NCBI GenBank assembly: GCA_025451335.1
Contig: JANWKO010000104.1
Span: forward strand, 1 to 59,943
Source: Gammaproteobacteria bacterium
Lineage (GTDB): Bacteria; Pseudomonadota; Gammaproteobacteria; DSM-16500
Length of the DNA stretch: 59,943 nt
Reading direction: 5' to 3'
Part shown: piece by piece, positions 33,872 through 42,076 of the stretch
How the letters are laid out: every line of letters begins with the position of its first letter
How positions within the stretch are numbered: the first letter of the stretch is position 1
Notes under the pieces: model-generated
Told to the model about the DNA's origin: nothing
The model's database searches: none
What the model saw: only the letters and a program-made list of their open reading frames with translations
Program-made: the position numbers and the translations under genes

Positions 33872-35061
33872 GAAATATTGCAAATACAGGGATGAAAGCT
33901 TCAATGTCTAATATGGAAGTGATTTCTAATAATATTGCAAACGTTAATACAGTTGGATTTAAAAAATCTTCGGCGAATTTTGCTGATCTTTATCCTGTGG
34001 GAAACGCTTCCAGCATATTACCTGGTTTGGGGGTGACTTTAAATAATATTTCACAAGATTTTTCTCGAGGTGATGTGAGTCCTGATGGAATTCAATCGCA
34101 CTTGAGTATTAATAATGGAAATAGTTTTTTCATTATGAAAGATCCCATTTCTGGGGCTGTCACTTATACTCGTGCGGGAGAGTTTGAAGTCGATAATAGT
34201 GGTTACTTTCTTTCAGGAACGAGTCGCTTACAAGGATTTCAATCGGTAAATGGAACCATTATCGCTCCAGCAACTGGCGATTTACAAATTCCAACGAACA
34301 CCTCTCCTGCTGTTTCAACCGCTAATGTGACGGAAACTATCAATTTGGACGCGGGCGGTGCCACAATTGTCAAACCATTTGTTGATACGGATCCAACTAC
34401 CTATAATTTTCGTACTAATGTGCAAGTTTTTGATAGCTTGGGAACGCCAGCGACGCTTTCTTTGTTTTACATAAAAACCGGACAAGATACTTGGACAGTG
34501 AATGCAGAAGTAGGAGGTGTGCCTGTTGGATCAAGTGCTATCACTTTTTCTACTTCGGGACAAATTACTTCACCTACCACTCCTGTTGCTTTAGCTTGGT
34601 CGCCAACAACAGGTGCTACGGCACCGCAAAATATTTCATTAAATTTAGCAGCGATAACGCAATATGGTGGCGGTAGTAAAACGATATTGCCGACTTCACA
34701 AGATGGCTACACAGCGGGTGTACCAGGTAGTTATGTGATAGATCAAAATGGGGTCGTAACATTGCAATATACCAACAATCAAAATGTTCAGGTTGGTCAA
34801 GTTGCTTTGGCACAATTCCAATCCAACCAGGGATTACAATATGCAGGCAACATGTCTTGGCAAGCGACCACTGCCTCAGGTGCTCCCATCATAAATCAGA
34901 ATAACAGTATAAATGCTATTACTTCCGGTGCACTGGAAATGTCGAATGTTGATTTAACAGATGAAATGGTGAGTTTGATTGATGCGCAACATACTTTCCA
35001 AGCCAATGCGCAAGTGGAGCAAACGTATAATGAAATTATGCAAACAGTCATCAAACTTTAA
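33862..35061 (+). CDS. flgE: Flagellar hook protein FlgE
   Basis: A 399-residue hook protein (E. coli 402). The N-terminal VISNNIANVNTVGFKKSSANF, AYTRAGEF-type segment TYTRAGEFEVDNSGYFL, the FlgE D2 region and the C-terminal SNVDLTDEMVSLIDAQHTFQ are all present. The ATG overlaps the end of flgD, with AAGGAG just upstream. Confidence 0.96.
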   Translation: MGIGNIANTGMKASMSNMEVISNNIANVNTVGFKKSSANFADLYPVGNASSILPGLGVTLNNISQDFSRGDVSPDGIQSHLSINNGNSFFIMKDPISGAVTYTRAGEFEVDNSGYFLSGTSRLQGFQSVNGTIIAPATGDLQIPTNTSPAVSTANVTETINLDAGGATIVKPFVDTDPTTYNFRTNVQVFDSLGTPATLSLFYIKTGQDTWTVNAEVGGVPVGSSAITFSTSGQITSPTTPVALAWSPTTGATAPQNISLNLAAITQYGGGSKTILPTSQDGYTAGVPGSYVIDQNGVVTLQYTNNQNVQVGQVALAQFQSNQGLQYAGNMSWQATTASGAPIINQNNSINAITSGALEMSNVDLTDEMVSLIDAQHTFQANAQVEQTYNEIMQTVIKL

Positions 35062-35078
35062 TTTAAAGGAGATGTGTT

Positions 35079-35819
35079 ATGGTCGATAAGGCCATTTTCA
35101 TTGGCATGAATGGAGCTCAATCCACGTTGCGTCAGTTAGAAATTCTGACAAACAATCTTGCCAATGTGAATACGACAGCTTTTCGTGGTGATTTCGAATT
35201 GATGAAGAGTTTGCCTGTGAATAGTGATGGTCCGCAAGTACGGGTATATGGACAAATGAGTAATACCTATACTGATTTTAAAAATGGGCCAACACTTAAT
35301 ACGGGTCGCGATCTTGATGTGGCGGTTGCTGGAGAAGGATTTATTGCCGTGCAAAGTAAATCGGGCAGAGAAGCTTATACTCGTGCTGGTAATTTGCGAG
35401 TGACATCAGATGGAACGTTGGTAACGAGTACGGGCGAAATGGTTTTGGGAAGTGGTGGTTTAATCAATATACCACAATACGACAAAATTAATATTGGCCA
35501 AGATGGTACGATTTCAGCAATTTTGCCGGGCTCACCTGAATTGGTCGAACTTGATCGCATTAAATTAACGAATCCTAGTTTGACCGATTTAGAAAAAGGT
35601 GAGGCGGGATTATTTTATATCAAAGGTGGAGCAGGCAATGCTCAACAAGATGATGATGTTGTTTTGCAAAGTGGCGCATTAGAAGGCAGTAATGTCAGTC
35701 CAATTGAAACATTAACAAAATTGATTGATGTTTCTCGTCATTTTGAAATGCATAGCAATCTAATGAAAAATTTTGCAGACAATGCTTCCAAGGCGAATGA
35801 ATTATTAAATTTGAATTAA
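35079..35819 (+). CDS. flgF: Flagellar proximal rod protein FlgF
   Basis: A 246-residue rod protein (E. coli 251). ILTNNLANVNTTAFRGDFELM, GEGFIAVQSKSGREAYTRAG and the C-terminal SNVSPIETLTKLIDVSRHFE mark the FlgE/F/G family; length and order between flgE and flgG decide FlgF. AAAGGAG precedes the ATG. Confidence 0.94.
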   Translation: MVDKAIFIGMNGAQSTLRQLEILTNNLANVNTTAFRGDFELMKSLPVNSDGPQVRVYGQMSNTYTDFKNGPTLNTGRDLDVAVAGEGFIAVQSKSGREAYTRAGNLRVTSDGTLVTSTGEMVLGSGGLINIPQYDKINIGQDGTISAILPGSPELVELDRIKLTNPSLTDLEKGEAGLFYIKGGAGNAQQDDDVVLQSGALEGSNVSPIETLTKLIDVSRHFEMHSNLMKNFADNASKANELLNLN

Positions 35820-35855
35820 TGTTCGGATATTAAATTTATTGGGGGGAGGTGACTT

Positions 35856-36644
35856 ATGGATTTAGCATTAGCCATTGCAAGATCAGGTTTGGAAGCACAT
35901 CATAAAAATATTGAAGTTATAAGTAATAATTTAGCCAATGCTAATACGACCGCATTCAAAAGGAATCGTCCAGAATTTGAAGAATTGCCTTATAACATTA
36001 TTAAACAGCCGGATTCGGAAACATCAGAAACGACAACGTCGACAAGCGGATTAATCATCGGTACTGGTACGAAATTATCAAACAATAAAAAAATATTTAC
36101 GGATGGAGCACAACTTCCAACTGATGAACCTTTGGATCTTGCTATCAAGGGGCCTGGATTCTTTAAAGTATTGTTGCCGAACGGAAATGAGTACGCGTAT
36201 ACACGTGCAGGCAGTTTACAAAAAAACGACACAGGACAATTGATATTACATAATGGCTATGTGGTTCAGCCTCCTATCACTATTCCTGCAGGTACGGTCA
36301 ATATTAATATAACTGAAGATGGTGTGGTCAGTGGAATAACGCCTGGCACGCAGGTGCCAACCAACTTTGGTACGTTGGACTTAACGACATTTATCAATCC
36401 CGATGGCTTAACGCCAGTTGGTCAGAATCTTTACATGGCCAATGATGCTAATGATCAAGGTACAGCAAATCCACCTGGCACAAATGGTACGGGAACCCTT
36501 GTTCAATTTGCGTTAGAAGGATCGAATGTGAGCGTTGTGGAAGAAATGGTGAATTTAATTGAAGCCCAGCGTGCATTTGAAGTCACTTCCAAGGCAGTAG
36601 CTGCCGTTGACAATATGATGCAATACCTTAGTCGTCAGGCTTAA
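35856..36644 (+). CDS. flgG: Flagellar distal rod protein FlgG
   Basis: A 262-residue distal rod protein (E. coli 260). It has ARSGLEAHHKNIEVISNNLA, NTTAFKRNRPEFEELPY, KGPGFFKVLLPNGNEYAYTR and ALEGSNVSVVEEMVNLIEAQ. The FlgG-specific NRPEFEELPYN region separates it from FlgE/F. Very strong GGGGGGAGG Shine-Dalgarno. Confidence 0.96.
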   Translation: MDLALAIARSGLEAHHKNIEVISNNLANANTTAFKRNRPEFEELPYNIIKQPDSETSETTTSTSGLIIGTGTKLSNNKKIFTDGAQLPTDEPLDLAIKGPGFFKVLLPNGNEYAYTRAGSLQKNDTGQLILHNGYVVQPPITIPAGTVNINITEDGVVSGITPGTQVPTNFGTLDLTTFINPDGLTPVGQNLYMANDANDQGTANPPGTNGTGTLVQFALEGSNVSVVEEMVNLIEAQRAFEVTSKAVAAVDNMMQYLSRQA

Positions 36645-36647
36645 TGA

Positions 36648-37325
36648 ATGAATATAAATTTTTTAATAAAAGCGGCTGTTTTATCACTCGTATTCATCCT
36701 AACAGGATGCGCACATTTTTTAGATGAAATGGGTCTGCGTGATGAAACAGTTTATCCTCCTACTTATCCGGTCGATAATCCGCCTCCGCCTAAAAAAGAA
36801 GGTGGTATTTATCAAGCCGGTCACGAGATTACCTTATATAACGATCGCATTGCGAGTCGAGTAGGGGATATATTAACTGTTCGTTTAGAAGAATTGACGC
36901 AAGGCGAGAAAAAAGCCAAAACAATTACTAAGAAAACAGCTTCAAATACTTTTCCCACTCCTACTTGGTTTGGACAATCTGTTCCACAATTGAATATAGA
37001 AACCAGTACTGACCAAGAATTTGACGGTGAAGGGGAGTCTCACGAACAAAATAAATTGCGGGGCACCATTTCAGTCACAGTTGTTCGGGTATTATCGAAT
37101 GGTAATATGGTTGTACAAGGCGAATCTTGGGTTACAATAAATCAAGGAAGAGAATATATGCGCCTTGCCGGCATTGTTAGACCTGAGGATATTGAACAAA
37201 ATAACGTTGTATCTTCGCAACGTATTGCTGATGCCCGTATTAGTTATAGTGGTGGTGGGCAGGTTGGTAATTCGTCTCGTGGCGGCATAGGTACACTACT
37301 ATTTAGCAAATTCTGGCCATATTAA
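36648..37325 (+). CDS. flgH: Flagellar L-ring lipoprotein FlgH
   Basis: A 225-residue outer-membrane lipoprotein. Signal peptide with lipobox LTGC (Cys21) is followed by the FlgH core: LYNDRIASRVGDILTVRLEE, TQGEKKAKTITKKTA, RGTISVTVVRVLSNGNMVVQ and the C-terminal ADARISYSGGGQVGNSSRGG. It forms the L-ring with LPS. Starts three bases after flgG. flgI and flgJ, usually next, are in a separate minus-strand operon at 21.4-23.5 kb. Confidence 0.96.
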   Translation: MNINFLIKAAVLSLVFILTGCAHFLDEMGLRDETVYPPTYPVDNPPPPKKEGGIYQAGHEITLYNDRIASRVGDILTVRLEELTQGEKKAKTITKKTASNTFPTPTWFGQSVPQLNIETSTDQEFDGEGESHEQNKLRGTISVTVVRVLSNGNMVVQGESWVTINQGREYMRLAGIVRPEDIEQNNVVSSQRIADARISYSGGGQVGNSSRGGIGTLLFSKFWPY

Positions 37326-37350
37326 CGTAAGCAAGGATGCGAGGTTAAGT

Positions 37351-39294
37351 ATGAGTAGTGGAATCTTGGGGATTGGGATAAGAAGTATATTAGCTTATCA
37401 AAACGCATTAAATGTAACGAGTAGGAATTTGGCGAATGTGGCTACGCCTTATTACAGTCGTCGAGAAATTGATTTTGCGGATGCTTTATTTGGCAATGGA
37501 GTCAATGTAGCTGATATAAGACGGGTCTATGATGAAACAGCAAGCCATGCTGTTCAACAAGCTAATAGCAATTTTTCAAAAATGGATGTTTATTTGCAAA
37601 GAATCCAAGATTTTGAATCATTGTTAGATGACAATTCCAATAGTGTGGGGAGATATATCACCGATTCACTTAATGCGTTACGAACACTAAATAGTTCAAA
37701 TACAGACCAAAATAGAAGTGTTTATTTAAATAAATTATCTAGTTTAGCCAATCAATTTCAATTTATTAGCGGTCAGATTAGTTTAGAACAGCAGAATACG
37801 AATTCTTCCATCAATGATGTTTTAGATACAGCAAATCAAATAATTCAAGGTATCGCTAATATTAACCAGCAGATTATTACTACTCAGGGATCGGATCAAT
37901 CCGATTTGTTAGATCAAAGAGAACAGCTTGTGCAAGAACTCGCACAATATTTTGATTTTACAACGTTGACGGATAACTATGGACAACTGAATATTTATAT
38001 GGGTAATGGCATTTTATTAGTAGAAGGGGATCATGGTTATCAACTTCAAACTATTGCGAATTCTTCCTATCCCGACAATTTAGATATTATAGTAAATACA
38101 GGATCAGAATCTATATTAGTAACCGATGGAATACAAAGTGGTCAATTAGCGGGATTACTTGAATATCGTGATACATCTTTAGCTGGCGCAAGCCAAGCTT
38201 TAGGACGGTTGGCATTAGCTATTACGGATACATTAAATACACAAAATAAATTAGGTATGGATAAAAATGGCAATTTAGGCGTTAATATTTTTAATGATAT
38301 TAATAATCCAAATGCATTAATAGATCGTGTTATTCCTAATTTAAATAATACTGGAAGTGAAAATCTAACGGTCAATATTGATGATGTTACGGCTTTAACA
38401 ACGACTGATTATCAATTATATTTTGATACGTCTGGAAGTTATAAATTAACCCGAATATCAGATGGTTCTTTAGCGAGTTTTGGTTCTATTTCATCACTGC
38501 CGCAAGCGATAACAGTGGATGGATTTACTATTAATATAAATGCAGGACCAATTATAGCAGGTGACGAATTTATTATTTCTCCTACGAATAATGCGGCAAA
38601 TTCGATGAGTGTAGCAATCACGGATGGATCCTTGCTTGCATTAGCCTTACCCATTGATGCTGTGAAGAATTTGCAATCTGGTAGTGATTTGACTATTAAA
38701 GCTGTCTCGGTTAATGACACAACGAATCCAGCATTTACATCAGCACTTAAACAATTATCACCGCCTATCACTATTCAATTCCTCACACCGACCAGTTATC
38801 AAATTGTGGATAGTTCAACGAGTGCTGTGCTTGATGGGCCAATTGCTTATACACCACCTAGTCAAAATATTTTTCCCACGCCAGGTGGATTGAATTATGG
38901 TTATCAAATCACTATAGAAGGTCAAAACATTAAGGCCGGAGATACCATTAATGTCAATTATAATGCGATAGGAACAGGTGATGTCCGTAATGGTCAAGTT
39001 ATGGCATCATTATATGAAGAAGGCATAGTAAATGATAAATATACTTTTGTTCAAGGATATGATTTGTTGACACATGATGTGATTGTACAAAGTAATTCTG
39101 CGCAAGCACAGTATGATGCAACTCAAGTTGTTCAAATGATTACTCAAAAAAGATTTGACGATATATCCGCTGTAAATACAGAAGAAGAATCGATTAACTT
39201 GTCTCTTTATCAGCAAGCATTTCTTGCTAGTTCACAAATTCTCGAAGTGGCGAATTCAATTTTTGATGTGTTAACGTCATTATTAAGGAAATAG
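37351..39294 (+). CDS. flgK: Flagellar hook-associated protein FlgK
   Basis: A 647-residue hook-filament junction protein (E. coli 547; longer forms occur). N-terminal IRSILAYQNALNVTSRNLAN and ATPYYSRREIDF, the LLDQREQLVQELAQYFDF block and the C-terminal EEESINLSLYQQAFLASSQI, LEVANSIFDVL are conserved. The extra length is in the variable middle domain. FlgN is its likely chaperone. Confidence 0.95.
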   Translation: MSSGILGIGIRSILAYQNALNVTSRNLANVATPYYSRREIDFADALFGNGVNVADIRRVYDETASHAVQQANSNFSKMDVYLQRIQDFESLLDDNSNSVGRYITDSLNALRTLNSSNTDQNRSVYLNKLSSLANQFQFISGQISLEQQNTNSSINDVLDTANQIIQGIANINQQIITTQGSDQSDLLDQREQLVQELAQYFDFTTLTDNYGQLNIYMGNGILLVEGDHGYQLQTIANSSYPDNLDIIVNTGSESILVTDGIQSGQLAGLLEYRDTSLAGASQALGRLALAITDTLNTQNKLGMDKNGNLGVNIFNDINNPNALIDRVIPNLNNTGSENLTVNIDDVTALTTTDYQLYFDTSGSYKLTRISDGSLASFGSISSLPQAITVDGFTININAGPIIAGDEFIISPTNNAANSMSVAITDGSLLALALPIDAVKNLQSGSDLTIKAVSVNDTTNPAFTSALKQLSPPITIQFLTPTSYQIVDSSTSAVLDGPIAYTPPSQNIFPTPGGLNYGYQITIEGQNIKAGDTINVNYNAIGTGDVRNGQVMASLYEEGIVNDKYTFVQGYDLLTHDVIVQSNSAQAQYDATQVVQMITQKRFDDISAVNTEEESINLSLYQQAFLASSQILEVANSIFDVLTSLLRK

Positions 39295-39296
39295 AT

Positions 39297-40535
39297 ATGC
39301 GTATTCCAACATTTAATATGTTTCAACAACAAACATTAATAATTAATAATCAATATCAATTAATTTCCGATTTATACGCAAAAGCTTCTTCTCATTTAAA
39401 ATTAGCACGCTCTTCGGAAGATCCTGTTTTAGCAAGTCAAATTCAGTCGACTTATGAAGGGATTCAGGATTTATCTACTTATAATGAAAGTGGCATTAAC
39501 GCACAAAATAGAACATCTTTATATGAATCGTGTATACAAAGTGGAATTGATTCGGTTTCACGAATCAAAGAATTAATTTCGCGCGCACAGAATGATACGT
39601 TGACAGATCAAGATCGTGTTGCTATTGGAAACGAAATGCAAGGATATTTGAGTACTTTATTAAATATTTCCAATACGAAAGACAATGGACAATATATTTT
39701 TGGTGGTTTTAACACAACGGTAGAACCTTATATTGAACAAGCTGGGGGATTTGTTTATCAAGGTGGTTATACACCCTCGACAGTCGATATTGGCCCCAAT
39801 GCGAATACGATATTTAATGAAGCCGGGTATAATGTTTTTGGAAATATTTATCAAGGAAATGGTACGTTTACAGTTTCTTTTAATCCAGCTATCAATACAG
39901 GTACTTCATATACTACGGAAGGAGCGGTTAATTCAGCAAATTATATTCCCGATACTTACACGGTAACTTTTGTAACAAATGGTGCAGGTAATCTGGGATA
40001 TCAAGTTGTGGGAGCAGTCAGTGGTCAAGTTGTTCCAACTCCGCCACAAACAACACCAGCTCAAGCCCCCGATTTTCACTCAGGTACACCAATCACTTTT
40101 AATGGAGTTTCTTTAGATTTTTTGGGTGCCCCAGCTGTCGGCGATCAATTTACTGTGCAACCTAGTCAAACTCAAGATGTATTTACAACATTACAAGGGC
40201 TTATCGATATTTTACAAACACCAACCGATAATAATCCGCAGCAGTTGGCTTATTTTCATCAAGGTTTAGTACGAGCAGGAGCATCCTTTGATCAAGTAGC
40301 TGATGCTTTTATTAGTTATCAAGCAGAATTGGGATCGAGAATGTTAACAATTAATAATGAGGTTAATGCGAATAAAAACTTGATTGATGATCAAAATATT
40401 GTGTTAGGAAAATTGGCTGGTGCAAATCTTCCAGAAGTTATATCAACGTTACAACTTCAATTAACCAGCTTAGAAGCAACACAAATGAGTTTTATGAAGA
40501 TTCAGCAAACATTGTTAAGCATGATCAAATCATAA
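39297..40535 (+). CDS. flgL: Flagellar hook-associated protein FlgL
   Basis: A 412-residue junction protein. N-terminal helices LISDLYAKASSHLKLARSSE and QYIFGGFNTTVEPYI (FGGF motif), and a flagellin-like C-terminus TLQLQLTSLEATQMSFMKIQ. It starts two bases after flgK. Its stop codon overlaps the stop of the convergent fleQ-like gene by six bases. Confidence 0.94.
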   Translation: MRIPTFNMFQQQTLIINNQYQLISDLYAKASSHLKLARSSEDPVLASQIQSTYEGIQDLSTYNESGINAQNRTSLYESCIQSGIDSVSRIKELISRAQNDTLTDQDRVAIGNEMQGYLSTLLNISNTKDNGQYIFGGFNTTVEPYIEQAGGFVYQGGYTPSTVDIGPNANTIFNEAGYNVFGNIYQGNGTFTVSFNPAINTGTSYTTEGAVNSANYIPDTYTVTFVTNGAGNLGYQVVGAVSGQVVPTPPQTTPAQAPDFHSGTPITFNGVSLDFLGAPAVGDQFTVQPSQTQDVFTTLQGLIDILQTPTDNNPQQLAYFHQGLVRAGASFDQVADAFISYQAELGSRMLTINNEVNANKNLIDDQNIVLGKLAGANLPEVISTLQLQLTSLEATQMSFMKIQQTLLSMIKS

Positions 40536-41873
40536 ATTATATTTTTTCATTTTTTCAACTAATGTTGCTCGTCCCATGGATAAGTATTCGGCTGCTGCAT
40601 TGATGATGCCATTCGATCTATCTAGAGCAACTTTAATAAGCTGTTGTTCAACTTTGGACATATATTCTTTGATATTAAAAGGTGTTTTGGTATTTTCATT
40701 TGCTAACGATACTTCTGTATTTGTAGATGCTTGTTTTTTTTGTTTATAAACAGAATCAATATCATTTTCATCAACCACATGATCCGGAAATAAAATTACC
40801 ATTCTTTCTATGAAATTAGCTAATTCTCGAATGTTTCCTGGCCAAGGATAATGACATAAAATTTCTTTAGCAGAGTCGGTAAATTCAACTCGATGTTTTA
40901 ATCTTTCGTAAATTTTATCAAGATGAAAATCCATTATCAGAGGAATATCATCTGAGCGTTCATTTAAGCTTGGTACTTGAATCGGAAAAACATTAATGCG
41001 ATAAAATAAATCTTCTCTAAATTTATTTTGTTGAATTAACTCTTCCAATTTTTGATTGGTTGCAGCAATTAATCTGACGTCCACGTTAATGCTGTTATTT
41101 CCTCCAACTCGTTCAATTTTACGTTCTTGAATGACGCGTAATAATTTGACTTGCATTGGCATGGGCATATCGCCAATTTCATCCAAAAAAAGCGTACCGG
41201 TATTAGCCATTTCGAAACGCCCAGGTCGGCGCGTAATGGCACCTGTAAAAGCGCCTTTTTCATGGCCGAATAATTCGCTCTCCATTAATTCACTTGGAAT
41301 AGCCCCGCAGTTTATCGGAACCAGTAAATTATTTCGTCGTGTAGAAAGATGGTGGATGCATGATGCTATGACATCTTTTCCTGTTCCGGATTGGCCCATT
41401 ATCAATACAGTTGTATCAGAATAGGCAACTTGTTTAATAAGTGATTTAATTTTGCAAATCTCTTTGCTTTTGCCAATTAGTCGATCGAAAACAGGATAAT
41501 CAAAATCAAAAGATTCAATTTTATTTTGATAATTTTTCGCATGATTCAAAGCTTGTTCTAATTCATGTTTACTAAAAGGCATTTTCAAAAAATGGACGGG
41601 AGTCTCTATTTTTTGATTAAATTCATTAAATGAAATTAAAAAAGGATCATAAGGCTTAATTAGCTCATTTAGCTTTTTTTTCTGTTGATTTTCAATGTTT
41701 TTACAGACAAGGATAGCGAGCTTTTTATCCAGTTTTTCCGGATGATCGATGAGATTTTCAAATGACATTTTATTGAGAGGGAGTCTCAAAAACGTAAATG
41801 TATTTGAAATGTAATGACAATCATCGCAATCATCGCTAATCAAAATATGGCTATGATTATCCATGTAGTCCAT
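40530..41873 (-). CDS. fleQ: Sigma-54-dependent flagellar master regulator, FleQ/FlrA-like
   Basis: A 447-residue enhancer-binding protein. An N-terminal FleQ-like domain (1-115) lacks the receiver phosphorylation pocket. The AAA+ domain has Walker A GQSGTGKD (160-167), intact GAFTGA loop (GHEKGAFTGA, about 203-212) and Walker B LFLDEIGDM (about 228). The C-terminal Fis-type HTH reads AAEYLSMGRATLVEKMKKY. It should activate sigma-54 flagellar promoters such as those before flgI and flgB. Convergent with flgL. Confidence 0.92.
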   Translation of the reverse strand: MDYMDNHSHILISDDCDDCHYISNTFTFLRLPLNKMSFENLIDHPEKLDKKLAILVCKNIENQQKKKLNELIKPYDPFLISFNEFNQKIETPVHFLKMPFSKHELEQALNHAKNYQNKIESFDFDYPVFDRLIGKSKEICKIKSLIKQVAYSDTTVLIMGQSGTGKDVIASCIHHLSTRRNNLLVPINCGAIPSELMESELFGHEKGAFTGAITRRPGRFEMANTGTLFLDEIGDMPMPMQVKLLRVIQERKIERVGGNNSINVDVRLIAATNQKLEELIQQNKFREDLFYRINVFPIQVPSLNERSDDIPLIMDFHLDKIYERLKHRVEFTDSAKEILCHYPWPGNIRELANFIERMVILFPDHVVDENDIDSVYKQKKQASTNTEVSLANENTKTPFNIKEYMSKVEQQLIKVALDRSNGIINAAAEYLSMGRATLVEKMKKYNL

Positions 41874-41938
41874 AGGTCCTGAATTCTTCCATGAATTCTT
41901 TGGGTTTTCGGTACGCTTTCCGTCAACCCTTCTTTTGA

Positions 41939-42039
41939 TTTTATATGTACTTTACATTTTATTCGTTAGCTTCCATGGACAGACGAAGCAGGAGGTACAG
42001 GGATGTACCACGCGAATAAAAAGTAAAGTACATATAAAA
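41939..42039. repeat. MITE-like palindrome between fleQ and the HAD gene
   Basis: A 27-base left arm (41939-41965, TTTTATATGTACTTTAC...) and right arm (42013-42039) are inverted copies with one mismatch. The 47-base interior holds a second hairpin, GGTACA with TGTACC around GGGA. It fills most of the 203-base gap. No T-run or coding frame. Structure resembles the 28.7 kb element, though the arms differ in sequence. Confidence 0.65.
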
Positions 42040-42076
42040 CCAACACTCCCCAACATAACAAGCATTGCCAATAATG

